DNA of 64,000 bases. Source: Lepidostoma basale (lineage: Eukaryota; Arthropoda; Insecta; Trichoptera; Lepidostomatidae). The stretch covers positions 1 through 64,000 of the forward strand of contig JAHDVF020001344.1 of NCBI GenBank assembly GCA_022606425.2, read 5' to 3'. The notes beneath the pieces are model-generated. The model searched no databases. It was not told the DNA's origin and worked only from the letters and a program-made list of their open reading frames with translations. Shown here piece by piece: positions 31,840 through 42,870 of this stretch. Position numbers and translations under genes: made by a program. Numbering within the stretch: position 1 is the first letter of the stretch; every line of letters begins with the position of its first letter.

Positions 31840-32165
31840 TTAGTGTTCCATGACTCCCCATAATTCAATTTAAGTTTATTTCATCCGACAGTTGATAAAA
31901 CTGTATCTTATAAACAAAACAATTAATCACGAAGTATGTAAATTAGTTAAAGAAATTTCGCTGGAGAATTTAGCGTGGATCTTCTTTAATGTAAATTTTG
32001 AAAACTTTACTTTTCTGCGCCAACTTTTAAATTCGATTTATTTTCATTCCAGCACATGCTTTAAGGTAATTTATCATAGGAGCATTTTAAGTAATGCAAA
32101 TTGTTTAATTTTTCAATTTAAAATTGCACAAGTTTCAAAAATTGCACAATTGAAATGTAGTCAAT
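31840..32165. other. AT-rich sequence with a 91-codon ORF, unassigned
   Basis: The plus-strand ORF 31892-32167 (NKTINHEVCKLVKEISLENL at its start) has no recognisable domain and is probably chance. Confidence 0.35.
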
Positions 32166-32169
32166 AATC

Positions 32170-32800
32170 AAATTGCGAAGAAAAAACTTAATGAACTACA
32201 ATCAATTTATAAATGGTTTGTAGTTCATCGCTTAAAATAATGTTTTTGAATTAGAAGATGTCTATTTCGCACACTGTATTGTTTAAGTATAATACAACTT
32301 GTATGGGAATGACATATTCATCGTATCGTTTTTATTATATTTTTAATGAATCTAATTAATGTAATAATGTTTTATTTAGAAATCTAGTGAACGTGCAAAA
32401 ATATGTTTTCAGATTTCAATCTTAGATCTGAAACACTAAGAAGAAAAAACGGTTTAGTTTTTGAAGCAATCCATTTTTGTTTGTTTCTAATAATGCCCAA
32501 ACAAAAATGGTTGGATTCTTAAATTAGGCTCTCAAACGACTAGAGCTTTCGCTAAAAAGAGAGTTGCTAATAATTGCCTAATAATAAACTATAAACAGAA
32601 AAAAACTTCATGTACTACAATAAATGTTTAAATAGTATGTAGTTCATTGCTTAAAATAAATTTAGAGCAAATAATTATGTCACTACGAGAAAACCCAAAT
32701 TGTTTAAAACTATAAATGGAAATGAAATATTTGTAGAAGAAATTATTATATTTAAACCTGACCTGAAAAACATAAAATTTTAAGAGAATTTTTACTCTAA
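32170..32800 (+). repeat. Dispersed repeat family F, copy 1
   Basis: Blocks GAAGATGTCTATTTC, ACACTGTxTTGT, ACTTGTATGGGAATGACATA, TTCATCG, CTGAAACACTAAGAAGAAAA and GACxAGAGCTTTCGCTAAAA occur here in the same order at 37290-37660 and, more diverged, at 41570-42370. No ORF. GGGAATGACAT echoes the 1961-2085 foldback, so the families may be related. Confidence 0.65.
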
Positions 32801-33129
32801 TAAGTTATATACATATTATAATATCATCTACACAGTGTTCAGTATAAAGTATATTATATAAAATACACAGTATTTTGGTAGAACAGAAAGAAGTTAATGT
32901 TAATAAAAACAATTCTCTGGACACACTCAAATCATGATAAAAAAAAATATGTAAATAACTTTTAGGTATAGACATGATATTTGTATGCATTTTTTATTTT
33001 ACATATTAGCTACTGTTAACGTCGCACCTGTAGTGCCTTCACATTTATTGAAAAGTTAAACGTGTCGCGATGTGGTGCCAATAGAATACAATGGATTTAA
33101 CTAGTGCATCTGGATATGAAGAAGTGCTG

Positions 33130-33370
33130 ATTTGAATCCATTTCCTATTTTTCTTCTTCGATGGCCCAACAGCCCATATCGAGCCTTAGCCTCCAGTATT
33201 CTTCGCCTCCAACTCCTCCTGTCCTCCGCTTCGACCCTCCAATCTGACACTCGTAAAAATTTTGCCCCATTTCTCCCAACTTCATCCTCCCATCGCAGCC
33301 TTGGTCGTCCAATTGGTCTTCTACCACCTGGGTGCCACTCCAGCAAACTTGAATTTGAATCCATTTACAA
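33130..33370 (-). mobile_element. LINE C-terminal fragment
   Basis: The minus-strand frame 33101-33364 reads LLEWHPGGRRPIGRPRLRWE, then DEVGRNGAKF, RVEAEDRRSWRRRILEAKAR and YGLLGHRRRKIG. RxxGRPRxRWED followed by AxDRxxWRR is a common C-terminal signature of insect non-LTR elements. Only this tail is present. Confidence 0.7.
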
Positions 33371-33399
33371 AACGCAATTTTTTGTTCATAATACAATAT

Positions 33400-34140
33400 T
33401 TTAAATAATACTAAAAGTTGAGTAATTTGAAGCTTTCAATTCAATAAACCATGTCTCTGAGCATTTACCCTTAAGCCGCAAAATAAACTTAACTCTGCCA
33501 TCGCTACGCATTTGAATTAAATATCACATTAAAAAGTATATTTTCTTACAAACCAACTCATGATAGAAATAACTGATTATATCAAACACTTCGCCAAATT
33601 ACACGAAATGAACAAGCACACACACTCAAGAACCTGATTAATTAATCTGTCTTAAGTCGCACAACTTATTAATCTGGCTAAAGTCAGTCGTAGAGGGCAA
33701 AGTTTTAAAATCGAATCGCTGAATGGCCTGGCACACGACGACTGCAATGATTCATTACCAATTTACGCCATATAAGGTGAAAATGAAAGTAAAGTGACTT
33801 TAAATAAAGCGAGCCCCCACTCCAAGCTCCGAGGGTCAAAAAGCACAAGAATGTGTTGTTGTGAGGAATGTATAATAGTTTTATTTTTTTATTTTTGTTC
33901 ATTGTTTATTAATACCAACGGCCTTTACGGGGGTGATGAAATTCAGCTATCAATCAATCAATGTCACACACGAGCAATTTCAATTTGTGCAGTTTGGACA
34001 AAACGACAAATTATGTACTCGCATTAATAATAAGTATGTTCCCTGAAAGCAGGACAAATAATTTTATTACCGAATATAAGCTATTTGGAAGCAAAATAAA
34101 AATATTTCTACACCTAGAATTCTCAAATTATTACTCAAAT
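33400..34140. other. AT-rich sequence, nothing recognised
   Basis: Short overlapping ORFs (33794-34027 and others) without recognisable features. No repeat copy was noticed. Confidence 0.4.
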
Positions 34141-34149
34141 TATTATACG

Positions 34150-34350
34150 ATATGTAAAGACCTTCGTGGCCGAGTGGTAAGTGCTTTGACTGCCACCCCG
34201 AAGATCCCGGGATTGATATCCGGCGATGGTAGTGCGATTGTTACACTGTCTATAGTCTGGTGCAGGATTCAAGTAACAATAATATGGCGATAGCTACCTA
34301 TGACAATCAATGTGATAGCTGTGTGTAATAATATAAAGAGCGATTCATCA
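34150..34350 (+). repeat. tRNA-derived SINE
   Basis: CCTTCGTGGCCGAGTGGTAA contains a perfect A box (TGGCCGAGTGG). The decayed B box is GGGATTGATATCC near 34208. CTTTGACTGCCA between them and the tail ACAATAATATGGCGAT with CTACCTATxACAA are shared with the SINE at 36310. The element ends in a CATGATAATAAC repeat at 34348-34366. Confidence 0.8.
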
Positions 34351-34479
34351 TGATAATAACAATAATAACTTAATTAACTAATAAAAGATGTACATATGTA
34401 TGGTTGTTTTGTTTTAAAACGCAAGCGATTTTTTTATATTACATGATATTTTCACATTTTGTTGCTAAATCGCCTTCTT

Positions 34480-34880
34480 CCAACTGCCCCGGCAATCGGC
34501 AGGGAGACCCCTCTGATAACCGGGAAGGCAATCGAGGCAGCTACCCTGTAGGTACCAGTCAGAGCTAAGAGAGGCATGTCCTAGGCAAAACCCTCAGAGA
34601 CTCGATCAGAAATGAAACAATAAGGTCAGTCCGTGGTATTGAGGACATAGTGAGATGGGGAAGAAGGAGAAGGCGCTTTTGGTGAGAGACCATGAACCGC
34701 ATGGTGAATACAAGAATTGCAAAAATCGTTAACGATGAAAACCCAAGCAGCAAGAGATTAGCAGGAAGGCCACTGAAGAGATGGAGAGAATTCAGAACAT
34801 CATCATCCCAGGACAGCCCACCGTCACAAATAGGTCATACGACCTTAACCAAAAGGAAGAAGAAGAAGAAACGGAGAAAA
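34480..34880 (+). mobile_element. LINE C-terminal fragment with (GAA)n end
   Basis: From about 34585, LRDSIRNETIRSVRGIEDIV, RWGRRRRRFW, then NRMVNTRIAKIVND and NPSSKRLAGRPLKRW are the C-terminal part of an RTE-like LINE ORF, ending in AAGAAGAAGAAGAA at 34857. The upstream part (34480-34580) is GC-richer and probably belongs to the same copy. Stops occur after RRRRFW. Confidence 0.7.
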
Positions 34881-35218
34881 AAAATACATAAAAAATGAAT
34901 TTTTTTATGCGATAGGTTATTAAATCAATTGTTTTAATTTGTGTTCAATTAATTTAATAATGTCTCGAAAAACAATTCATTTGTCCTACAAACTTCGCCA
35001 GTGAGGCTGAAAAACACACAACAATCCAAATAACTAATAGGAAACTAAAACATTACTGATTAGGTGAGTTTTTATTACCTAATCCACACAGAGTTGGAGA
35101 TTCTGGCTGATGATAAAGAAGATAAAAGTTCTATGTTTTGAGAGGAATAATTCCTGATTACTTCAACTCTTGCCCAATTCGAAATCAGTACTGATTGTTA
35201 ATAATTGTCCTGGTCCGG

Positions 35219-35219
35219 G

Positions 35220-35250
<31 letters not shown>

Positions 35251-35330
35251 GTTATTACTGTTATTATTTGTTTATTCTTTCTTGCTTATTTTTTATTATT
35301 ATTTTTTTTTAACCTCGGCCAATCGTCTCG
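35219..35330. repeat. (ATT)n simple repeat
   Basis: TTATTATTATTATTATTATT and variants extend from about 35219 to 35275 and trail into T-rich sequence to 35310. It sits just upstream of the R1-type 3' UTR. Confidence 0.85.
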
Positions 35331-35333
35331 ACC

Positions 35334-36145
35334 GGACGTTGCCGTTTTGTAAAGTCACTTGCCCCTTTGAGGGGGTGCCAATTAACTTGCTGGGGGGAGG
35401 GGAGAGTGATCCGCAATGCCGGACCTCGTTCTTAGTTCAATTGCATTGTATTTCTTCTCTTAGATATATATAGTATAGACTTCCGGTTACCTTTCCTAGT
35501 CCACATATTATATAAATTTCCTTATTTCCCCCATCCTGCATTTTGTCTCCTTCCGCCCTCTTGTGCCTCGTGCTGTGCATTATTTCTTTTTTTATTATTT
35601 CTCGAACATATACTATTTATGTATCAATTGAATATTTTCTTTGGCTGTTGTGTTGCTATGTGTGTACGGCGGGACATCGAGGGAGAGTAGCGTAGCTTAA
35701 CTGTGGTCTGGGTCCCCCTTTGGTTGCAAATATAATAACGCACCGTGAGTGTAAAATCGAGATAAGTGCAAATATACATTTTGGAGATATTGGAGTTTAA
35801 AGACTTCATATTGCAAGGAAAAACTGTTTTTTTTTTAAATTAACCAATGATTTTCGGTTTATAGTAATATACCTATAAACCGAAAATCATTGGTTTATTT
35901 AAAAAAAAAAACAGTTTTTCCAAGTAATATGAAGTCTTTAAACTCCAATATCTCCAAAATTTATATTTGCAGTTATCTCGGTTTTACACTCACGGTGCGA
36001 TATACATAAAAAAAAAATTTAACGTAAGTCCCGCATGGATGGGGAACGGGCCAAGGGAGTGCACGAGTGAAACTGACGAAAGGCGCCGCTGCGCCTATAA
36101 CAGCTTCGGGTAAGCGGAGGGAACCCTCTATGGCTCGGCCATATC
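35334..36145 (+). mobile_element. 3' UTR of an R1-clade LINE, interrupted by a foldback
   Basis: Same family as 23490-24240: CTTATTTCCCCCATCCTGCA, GGCGGGACATCGAGGGAG, GTCTGGGTCCCC, then after the foldback GTAAGTCCCGCATGGATGGG, AAAGGCGCCGCTGCGCCTAT and CCCTCTATGGCTCGGCCAT. It extends further 5' than the other copy (TTGCCCCTTTGAGGGGGTGC at about 35360), a segment also matched by the minus-strand R1 copy near 45900. No ORF remains. Confidence 0.7.
35739..35999. repeat. 261-bp foldback (MITE-like) in the R1 3' UTR
   Basis: Arms of about 125 bp beginning CGCACCGTGAGTGTAAAA pair almost perfectly around a loop of about 6 bp (near 35867-35874). Inner arms share AACCAATGATTTTCGGTTTA and TAG. The sister UTR at 23780 lacks it, giving an empty site. 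Flanks are AT-rich (ATAATA / ATATAC) so the target duplication is ambiguous, possibly TA. No hammerhead-like motif is seen here, unlike the other foldbacks. Confidence 0.8.
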
Positions 36146-36309
36146 TATTGTTAAATAAAACACTTTCTCCCAAATTTTCCTGTTTTGCAATGCTAGTTTC
36201 GGTACATTTGGAACAAAAAACACTGTGAACAGTGTAAATTTCAAACATGTTCAGTATTTTTTTTTTAATATAAATTTTACAAAACTATATGAATGTGTTT
36301 TTGTTACTG

Positions 36310-36470
36310 TTGTTGCTAATTCGACGACTTTCATGGCAGATTGGCAACAGCTTTGACTGCCAAACCAAAGGTTCGATTCCCTTCGATTTTAATGTGATTC
36401 ACGTGTGTGATTTCGTGTGACAATAAAATGACGATGGTTTATCTACCTATCACTTGTCATGATAAGTAAC
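36310..36470 (+). repeat. tRNA-derived SINE
   Basis: The A-box region is TGGCAGATTGGCAAC (36334-36348), followed by CTTTGACTGCCAAACC, with a perfect B box GGTTCGATTCCC near 36369. The tail (GACAATAAAATGACGATGG, TCTACCTATCACTTGTCATG) matches the SINE at 34150. It is the better-preserved of the two. Confidence 0.82.
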
Positions 36471-37200
36471 TTAAACTTTTAATGATATCCAAAGGCTCTG
36501 GAACGAGTTTCTACAATCAAGGATCACGGTTTCATATTTGATCCTAAGCTGACTTTTTTCTGATCACGTGTTAATGTTCACATCGACTGACTAATAACTT
36601 CTGGGATCACAAATCCCGAAGCGATGACATCAATGTTTAAAGGCATCGTTAGATCAAAATTAAAATACGCGAGTGGTATATAGTCTCCGTACCAGCAGAA
36701 GAATGAGGGTGTGTTAGAACAAATCCAGAAAAAATTCTAAGATACCTCTACTTGCGCATGAATGGGGTATATCCGAGGCTTATGCACCACAAGTTTTTAT
36801 TTATTAACATAGGGTACCGTAGTCTTGAATCGAGAATAAAATGTACATTTATGATTTTAGGATTTAAAATACTCCATAACCTCATTGATAGCCCAAACCT
36901 CTTGGAATGTTCCACTATGCATATAGCAGAAGATACGATCCACTATGCATATCGCATAGCAGAACAAATGCCATGGCACAGCATGCCACGACTCGGGGTA
37001 TGGTACTCTAGAATGAGGTGTCAGTCGATTTGGATATTTTCCAAATGACTTATGCATCTTTTGAGGAACGAATACGGTACATTATATTCTATTCATTTTA
37101 CAATTTGTTGATTCATGTTATCAATACGTATTGTATGCATATGTGCTAACTGTACATAATAATTGGGTTCTAAAACCTATTGAATACAATAAAAAATCTC
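36470..37200 (+). mobile_element. Jockey-like LINE C-terminal remnant
   Basis: Frames read LERVSTIKDHGFIFDPKLTF, then FKGIVRSKLKYASG, SPYQQK, IQKKF and YRSLESRIKCTFMILGFKIL followed by HNLIDSPNLLE. The order (FDxxLxF, VRSxLxYAS, SPYQxxxxxxxExxQKKF, LESRR) is the region after the RT domain of jockey-type elements. Many frameshifts and stops break it. A poly-A-like end lies near 37190. Confidence 0.7.
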
Positions 37201-37289
37201 ATACAAGAATAATAATAAATAATCCATCTTCCGTGATTCCGGCTCCAACCATAAATAAAATTAAATTCTAAAAAGATTTTTTGCGTTCT

Positions 37290-37660
37290 GTCATAAGTTT
37301 TTGAATTTGAAGATGTCTATTTCACACACTGTGTTGTCCAAGTATGATAAAACTTGTATGAGAATGACATATTCATCGCATCGTTTTTAGTATATGTTTT
37401 TGGAATCTAATTAATATAATAATGATTTATTAAGAAATCTAGTGAAAGTGAAAAAATATATTTACAGATTTCAATCTTATATCTGAAACACTAAGAAGAA
37501 AAAACTGTTAAGTTTTTGAACCCATCTCACCTAGTTTGTTTCTAATAATGCCCAAACAACAATGGATGGAACCTTAAATTAGGCAGTTTTCAAACGACAA
37601 GAGCTTTCGCTAAAAAGTGAGTTGGTAATATTTGACTGATAATAAAATGACAACTGATTT
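37290..37660 (+). repeat. Dispersed repeat family F, copy 2
   Basis: Aligned with 32235-32590: GAAGATGTCTATTTCACACA, ACTTGTATGAGAATGACATA, CTGAAACACTAAGAAGAAAA, AGAGCTTTCGCTAAAAAG. About 85-90% similar by eye. No ORF. Confidence 0.7.
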
Positions 37661-38190
37661 TATTGATATGTTAAAAATGAAAAAAAAATCTAACAGTTAT
37701 CCTCATCTTCCAGAGCGAAGAAATCATAATGCATACGTGTACTGAATAAAGATTACTTTTTAGAAAATGAGAAGTTTAAATTTAGTTTTTTTTTATAATT
37801 TACTCACTAAATAAACATTCCGGTTATCTGGTTCATCCAATATTTTCTTTTGTATCTAGACCATAGAGAAATGTTATAATATATATTTTACAAGCTTTTC
37901 TTATTTATGTAAACACGATCTTGGAGTGTTTTTACAGGAATGGATCTTAGGATCTTCATTTCAAATGTTGTTAGAAGCCCATTGTTTCGTACAATATTCG
38001 CCCGCGTTTCTAAGCAGCATTGTCACAACAAGTCACACGAAAGTTTTATAAATCTGACCTTGATGTCAGTACGTATGTGTTTGTTAGACCTGATTAGACA
38101 CTCGGATAGTGTATTCAATAATCTATCAGTAATAATATAATAAATGAACATCAAAATTGTATCAGAAACATCTCAAAATTGTTGATTTAA
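37660..38190. other. AT-rich sequence, nothing recognised
   Basis: A 66-codon ORF at 37940-38140 has no recognisable feature. Confidence 0.4.
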
Positions 38191-38939
38191 AAGTGCTTTC
38201 TCTGTAAATAATGATGTGAAGTAATTTCTCACTATGTAAATTTTATGCAATTTAGATTTTAAAGGACAACCACCTACAATAATGACCTACTAACGATCGA
38301 GAAGGGAGACTTTGATTTATAAAATGTTTTGTTTTTCGTTTCGTGCAATCTTGGTTGCTTAATTAAAAGTACAACCGGGACTATACGAAACACAAAACCG
38401 GGCATTATATTGAAAACTACACCAATAATATGTAAAAATTATTTGATATTTATATTTATATAAGTATCTATAAGTCCTACTACAATCAAAAGGATCTGAC
38501 GCACACCAATATGGAGATTATCATTCATAAGATGTTTAGTTTTTTGTTTCGTGCATTCTACACTTGATTTATTAATGTCCAAGCGTGTTTACAAGAAACA
38601 TAAAACTGAGCATTACAAAGCAAACCACGTTAAGATTATCTAAAAGAAGACAACGATACAAAAGGGTCTGCCGAGCATCAAGATGAAGATTTTGTTTCTT
38701 AAAATGTTTTGTTTTTAAATTCGTACAATCCTGGTTGCTTAATCAAATGTCCAACCGGGACTATACGAATCACAAAACCGGGCATAATATTGAAAACTAA
38801 ATTAATAATATGTAAAATATATTTGTTTTTTTTATATTTATATATAATATATATAAGTAAAAGTTCTAACTACAATCAATAGGATCTGACGCACACCAAT
38901 GTGGAGATAATCTTTCATAAGATGTTTAGTTTTTGGTTT

Positions 38940-39250
38940 TTTGGGTTTCAAGGGGGTAATAGGGCTACGATGGGGTATATTTTGGTGGAAAATATGCCTC
39001 TACAAAATATCATAAGGCGCCATGTTGCATTTACAACAGCAACACTACTACCAAGTCCAACTCTCTAGCGTCCACGAGAGGTCTTTTTTAAGACCCCGCG
39101 AACCCCGGGCAATGCGGCACATATTACTTAGTGCCATAGCAGATAGAGAGAGGACAAATGGCGAGCTTCCAGCGCCATATTCACCATGAGGCCTACTAAG
39201 GGTGATAGTCAACGTTAGGGAGACCCGACAAGACACACAAAGAAGATTTA
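38940..39250 (+). repeat. SINE-like repeat inside the satellite, copy 1
   Basis: It starts near GGGTTTCAAGGGGGTAATAG, contains ACAGCAACACTACTACCAAG, CCAACTCTCTAGCGTCC and GCGAACCCCGGGCAATG, and ends with codons VIVNVRETRQDT. The end corresponds to the VIANVGGTxQGT terminus of the RTE-like LINE. It is nearly identical to 40815-41125, so the satellite higher-order unit was duplicated after this insertion. Confidence 0.65.
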
Positions 39251-39288
39251 TATAAATAAGTATAAGTCCTAACTACAATCAACAGGAT

Positions 39289-40370
39289 TTACAGCCTTGC
39301 GCGGAAGGATAAGGGAGGCTTCCATGTGTGATTGGCAAAAGAGATGGGATGAATCGCCCAGAGGGAGGTGGACCCACTCTTTCTTTCCCTCCTTGAGAAG
39401 AAGGATGAGCAGTGAGTGGATCGCCTTGGATCACCACGTTGTGCAGATGCTCTCGGGCCACGGAAACTTCCGTGCCAGGCTCCATGATTTTGGTCTGGTG
39501 CCGGACCCGGAGTGTACGTGCGGCGGGGGGCCCCAGACGGCCTTCCACATCCTCTGGGAGTGTAGTTCCCTGGTGAGCGCGCGGAATCGGATGATAGATG
39601 ATGTAAAAGTGGCTGTCCGCCCGGTCTGGAACTCAGATCTGACGGAGAGTCAACATAACTTTGGGTGTTTGAAAGTATTCGTGAGAGCGTGGATTAATGC
39701 ATTTGCCGAGGCCGACACTTAGCCGGCCTCCAAGTATATAAGGTTGCTGGGGCTACTGCTCCTGGATAGAGGGGTTTTTACGGTTGTCTACCCCAACGCA
39801 ATTCACCGGAATTTGTGGAGTTTCTTGCCCTCTGAGGGTGCGCTGTTTTCCAGCTGGGAGAGGGAGATTGCCCCTCTGTGACGGGTCTCGTTCCTCTCCC
39901 TGTTGGCCATAATAATAATTTGTGCAGTGGTTTTATTTATTTATTTAATATTATAAAATGCTTCCTAAACCTCGTCCTTTGTCCTACATGCCAAAAACTG
40001 TAGTCTACGTTATTATTATTTTTTTTTTCCCATCCCGCATTTGTCTCCTCTGCCTCTCCTGTTCTTCCCGCTGTATATTCCTGTGGTGTATCATTATTTT
40101 TATCTTTTATATAATGTTCCTCAAATGTTCATGTATTATATATTATGCTTATTTATTTATTCAATAAAGTACAGCGGAGCATAGAAGTGAGATTGAGTAG
40201 ATTAAATGTGTTCTGGCACCCCCTTGTTGTTGCCGTATTTAAATGTAAGTTCCGGATGGACCGGGGACAGGCCCAGGGAGTGTACGAGCGAGGCTGATAA
40301 AAGGGCGCCGCTACGCCCTATAACAGCCTCGGGTATGTGGCGGGAACTTCTATGTTCCTTAAAAAAAAAA
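39289..40370 (+). mobile_element. 5'-truncated R1-clade LINE with 12-bp target duplication
   Basis: AATCAACAGGAT (39277-39288) and AATCAATAGGAT (40371-40382) flank the insert. The ORF 39297-39722 (141 codons) is the C-terminal tail: REASMCDWQKRWDESPRGRW, then HHVVQMLSGHGNFRARLHDF, PDPECTCGGGPQTAFHILWE, ending AEADT. The CxCGGGxQTxxHxLxEC zinc-knuckle-like motif is characteristic of R1/TRAS-type elements. A 3' UTR of about 640 bp and a short poly-A (40361-40372) follow. The insertion is in satellite DNA, not 28S. Confidence 0.88.
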
Positions 40371-40814
40371 AATCAATAGGATCTGACGCACACCAATATG
40401 GAGATTATCATTCATAAGATGTTTAGTTTTTTGTTTCGTGCATTCTACACTTGATTTATTAATGTCCAAGCGTGTTTACAAGAAACATAAAACTGAGCAT
40501 TACAAAGCAAACCACTTTGATTATCAAAAAGAAGACTACGATACAAAAGGGTCTGCCGAGCATCAAGCTGGAGGTTTTGTTTCCTAAAATGTTTTGTTTT
40601 TAAATTCGTACAATCCTGGTTGCTTAATCAAATGTCCAACCGGGGCTATACGAAATACAAAACCGAACATTATATAGAAAACTACATTAGTAATATGTAA
40701 AATATATTTGATTTTTATATTTATTTATATAAGTTTAAGTCCTAACTACAATCAATAGGATCTGACGCACACCAATGTGGAGATAATCTTTCATAAGATA
40801 TTTAATTTTTGTTT

Positions 40815-41125
40815 TTTTTGAGTTCAAGGGGGTAATAGGGCTACGATGGGGTATATTTTGCTGGAAAATATGCCTCTACAAAATAGCATAAGGCGCCATG
40901 TTGCATTTACAACAGCAACACTACTACCAAGTCCAACTCTCTAGCGTCCACGAGAGGTCTTTTTAAAGACCCCGCGAACCCCGGGCAATGTGGCACATAT
41001 TACTTAGTGCCATAGCAGATAGAGAGAGGACGAATGGCAAGCTTCCAGCGCCATAATCACCATGTGGCCTACTCAAGGGTGATAGTCAACGTTAGGGAGA
41101 CCTGACAAGACACAGAAAGAAGACT
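40815..41125 (+). repeat. SINE-like repeat inside the satellite, copy 2
   Basis: Same sequence as 38940-39250 with a handful of differences (GGTCTTTTTAAAGACC against GGTCTTTTTTAAGACC). It ends with the same MIVNV-type reading. It is flanked by the same satellite junctions as copy 1. Confidence 0.65.
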
Positions 41126-41569
41126 TATATATGTAAGTAAAAGTCCTAACTATAATAAATAAGATCTGACGCACACCAATATGGAGATTATCTTTCATCA
41201 GATGTTTAGTTTTTTGTGCCGTGCATTCAACACTTGATTTATTAAATGTCCAAGCGTGTTTGCAGGAAACATAAAACTGAGCATTATAAAGCAACTCAAG
41301 TTAAAATTATGTCCAAATATTTTAATTGTTATATTTATATGGTCATCAAAAAGAAGACTACGATTCAAAAGGGTCTGCCGAGCATCAAGATGGAGGTTTT
41401 GTTTGTTAAGATGTTTTGTTTTATGTTTCGTATAATCCTGCTTGCTTAATTGAATGTCCAAGAGCGACTATACGAAATACAAAACCGGGCATTACATAGC
41501 AAACAACATTAAGAATATGTGCAAATTATTTGATTATCATCGAAACGCAAACTACGGAGATGGAATTAA

Positions 41570-42370
41570 AAATATGAATTTAGTTGTTGAGATAGTCCAA
41601 ATCCACGCATAACCTCATCGAGATTAAGAGAGTTGTTTATTTTTTGGTCCCAACCCAATTACTGTTTTATATGATTGATATAGAAACAAGAATGGCTGAG
41701 ACCATAAATTAGGCAAATTCTTATCAACATGGATTCGTCAAATATGAGAGTTTATAACAAAATCGTTTTTTTTTATTGTTGTTAGGGGTCTAGTGAACAT
41801 AAAATAAGATATTTTTAAGATCTTGATTGTTTATTTTCTAAGAGCTGGATCCTAAAATTTTGTATTTTCTGACAACATTACATTTTTCCAAATAAGGAAT
41901 TTGGTGATATTTGTATGACCATAATATTAAACACCTTTTGCCATAGAATTGTTAATGTCTTTGCATGGTGAAACAAGTCAATCTCATAAAATATAATAAT
42001 ACTTCTATAATAGAAAAACAACATTTTCCTTATATTTTATTTTATGGAAATGACACTTTTCGCTTTTAAGATATTTTTTAAGAAACTAGTATACGAGTAC
42101 GTGTAATAAGATTTCGTTTATTTTAAAATATTTTAATAATAATAATAGTTAATAAGATTTCGTTATCTAGAGAACATACTTTTCACAGTACAATCAAATC
42201 AAACATCTTTAACATCAAGAAGAAAAAAACTGTTTAGTTTTTGGTCGCAATAGGTTCTTGCTTGTTTCAAATGATACCCAATCAGGAGTGGTTGTAACCT
42301 TGAATTAATCAGTTACAGACAACGAGATATTTTGCGAAGAAAAGAGTTCCTGCTTTTCAACCGTAATATG
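41570..42370 (+). repeat. Dispersed repeat family F, diverged copy 3
   Basis: TTTAGTTTTTGGTCGCAAT, CTTGCTTGTTTCAAATGATA, CCAATCAGGAGTGGTTG and ACGAGATATTTTGCGAAGAA correspond to the 32460-32570 and 37505-37620 segments. An additional unit at 41930-42050 contains TTGCATGGTGAAACAAGTC, another GAAAC motif. No ORF. Confidence 0.5.
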
Positions 42371-42394
42371 AAAATAACAATTTAATATTTAATT

Positions 42395-42545
42395 GTAGAG
42401 ACGAAGACGCAAACTGGAAACGGAATATGGATGATCGAGGTGTTTACAGGACTTATGACCTGTCATTGGTTGGTACATAAAGCGTGCGCTTAACCCAGGA
42501 TTCGTATACAAGTATAAGTATTCATTCAGAAAAAATACAATTTAA
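42395..42545 (+). repeat. Dispersed repeat family G, copy
   Basis: AATTGTAGAGACGAAGACGC, AAACTGGAAACGGAATATGG, GACTTATGACCTGTCATTGG and AAGCGTGCGCTTAACCCA, followed by GGATTCGTATACAAGTATAA. The same blocks appear at 31497-31643 and 43070-43275 in the opposite orientation. Confidence 0.65.
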
Positions 42546-42870
42546 TATTTTTATTTATTGGATGTAACATTCAAAGTTGTTATATTTCTTATATCACTTT
42601 GGAATAAAATGATGAAAAATAGTATTTTGATGTTTGTTATGTTTAATTTCATTTTAAACTACAAAATAATGTTGCGATAAATGATAACTCCTATGCTTAT
42701 ATGCAATTATTTTATAATACACAAAACTATGACGTTTGATGAATTTTTTTTTAGAACATTTTATCCCATTTATTTTTGGATGTTGTATATATACTCCAAA
42801 TCCATGCCTATCTTCACGTGTCAGTTTTAATTGGCCCTCTATGTAGATGATTATACTAATCAATCTTTTA
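42545..42870. other. AT-rich sequence, nothing recognised
   Basis: Only a 69-codon minus-strand ORF (42654-42863) without recognisable features. Confidence 0.4.

Larger units (their letters stand above)
38190..41540 (+). repeat. Satellite-like array, about 190-bp monomers in 380-bp dimers
   Basis: Two related monomer types alternate. Type P has GATGTTTAGTTTTTTGTTTC, CACTTGATTTATTAATGTCC and AAACATAAAACTGAGCATTA, near 38520, 40410 and 41195. Type Q has ATGTTTTGTTTTTAAATTCG, CTGGTTGCTTAATCAAATGT and ACAAAACCGGGCATTA, near 38330, 38705, 40595 and 41415. The dimer period is about 380 bp. GGATCTGACGCACACCAAT marks the start of P units. The array is interrupted by two copies of a SINE-like repeat and by an R1-clade LINE. 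Confidence 0.75.

Noticed and set aside
38190..41540. CRISPR-like array
   Set aside because: The repeats are long, diverged satellite monomers in a eukaryotic context, without short identical repeats and unique spacers.
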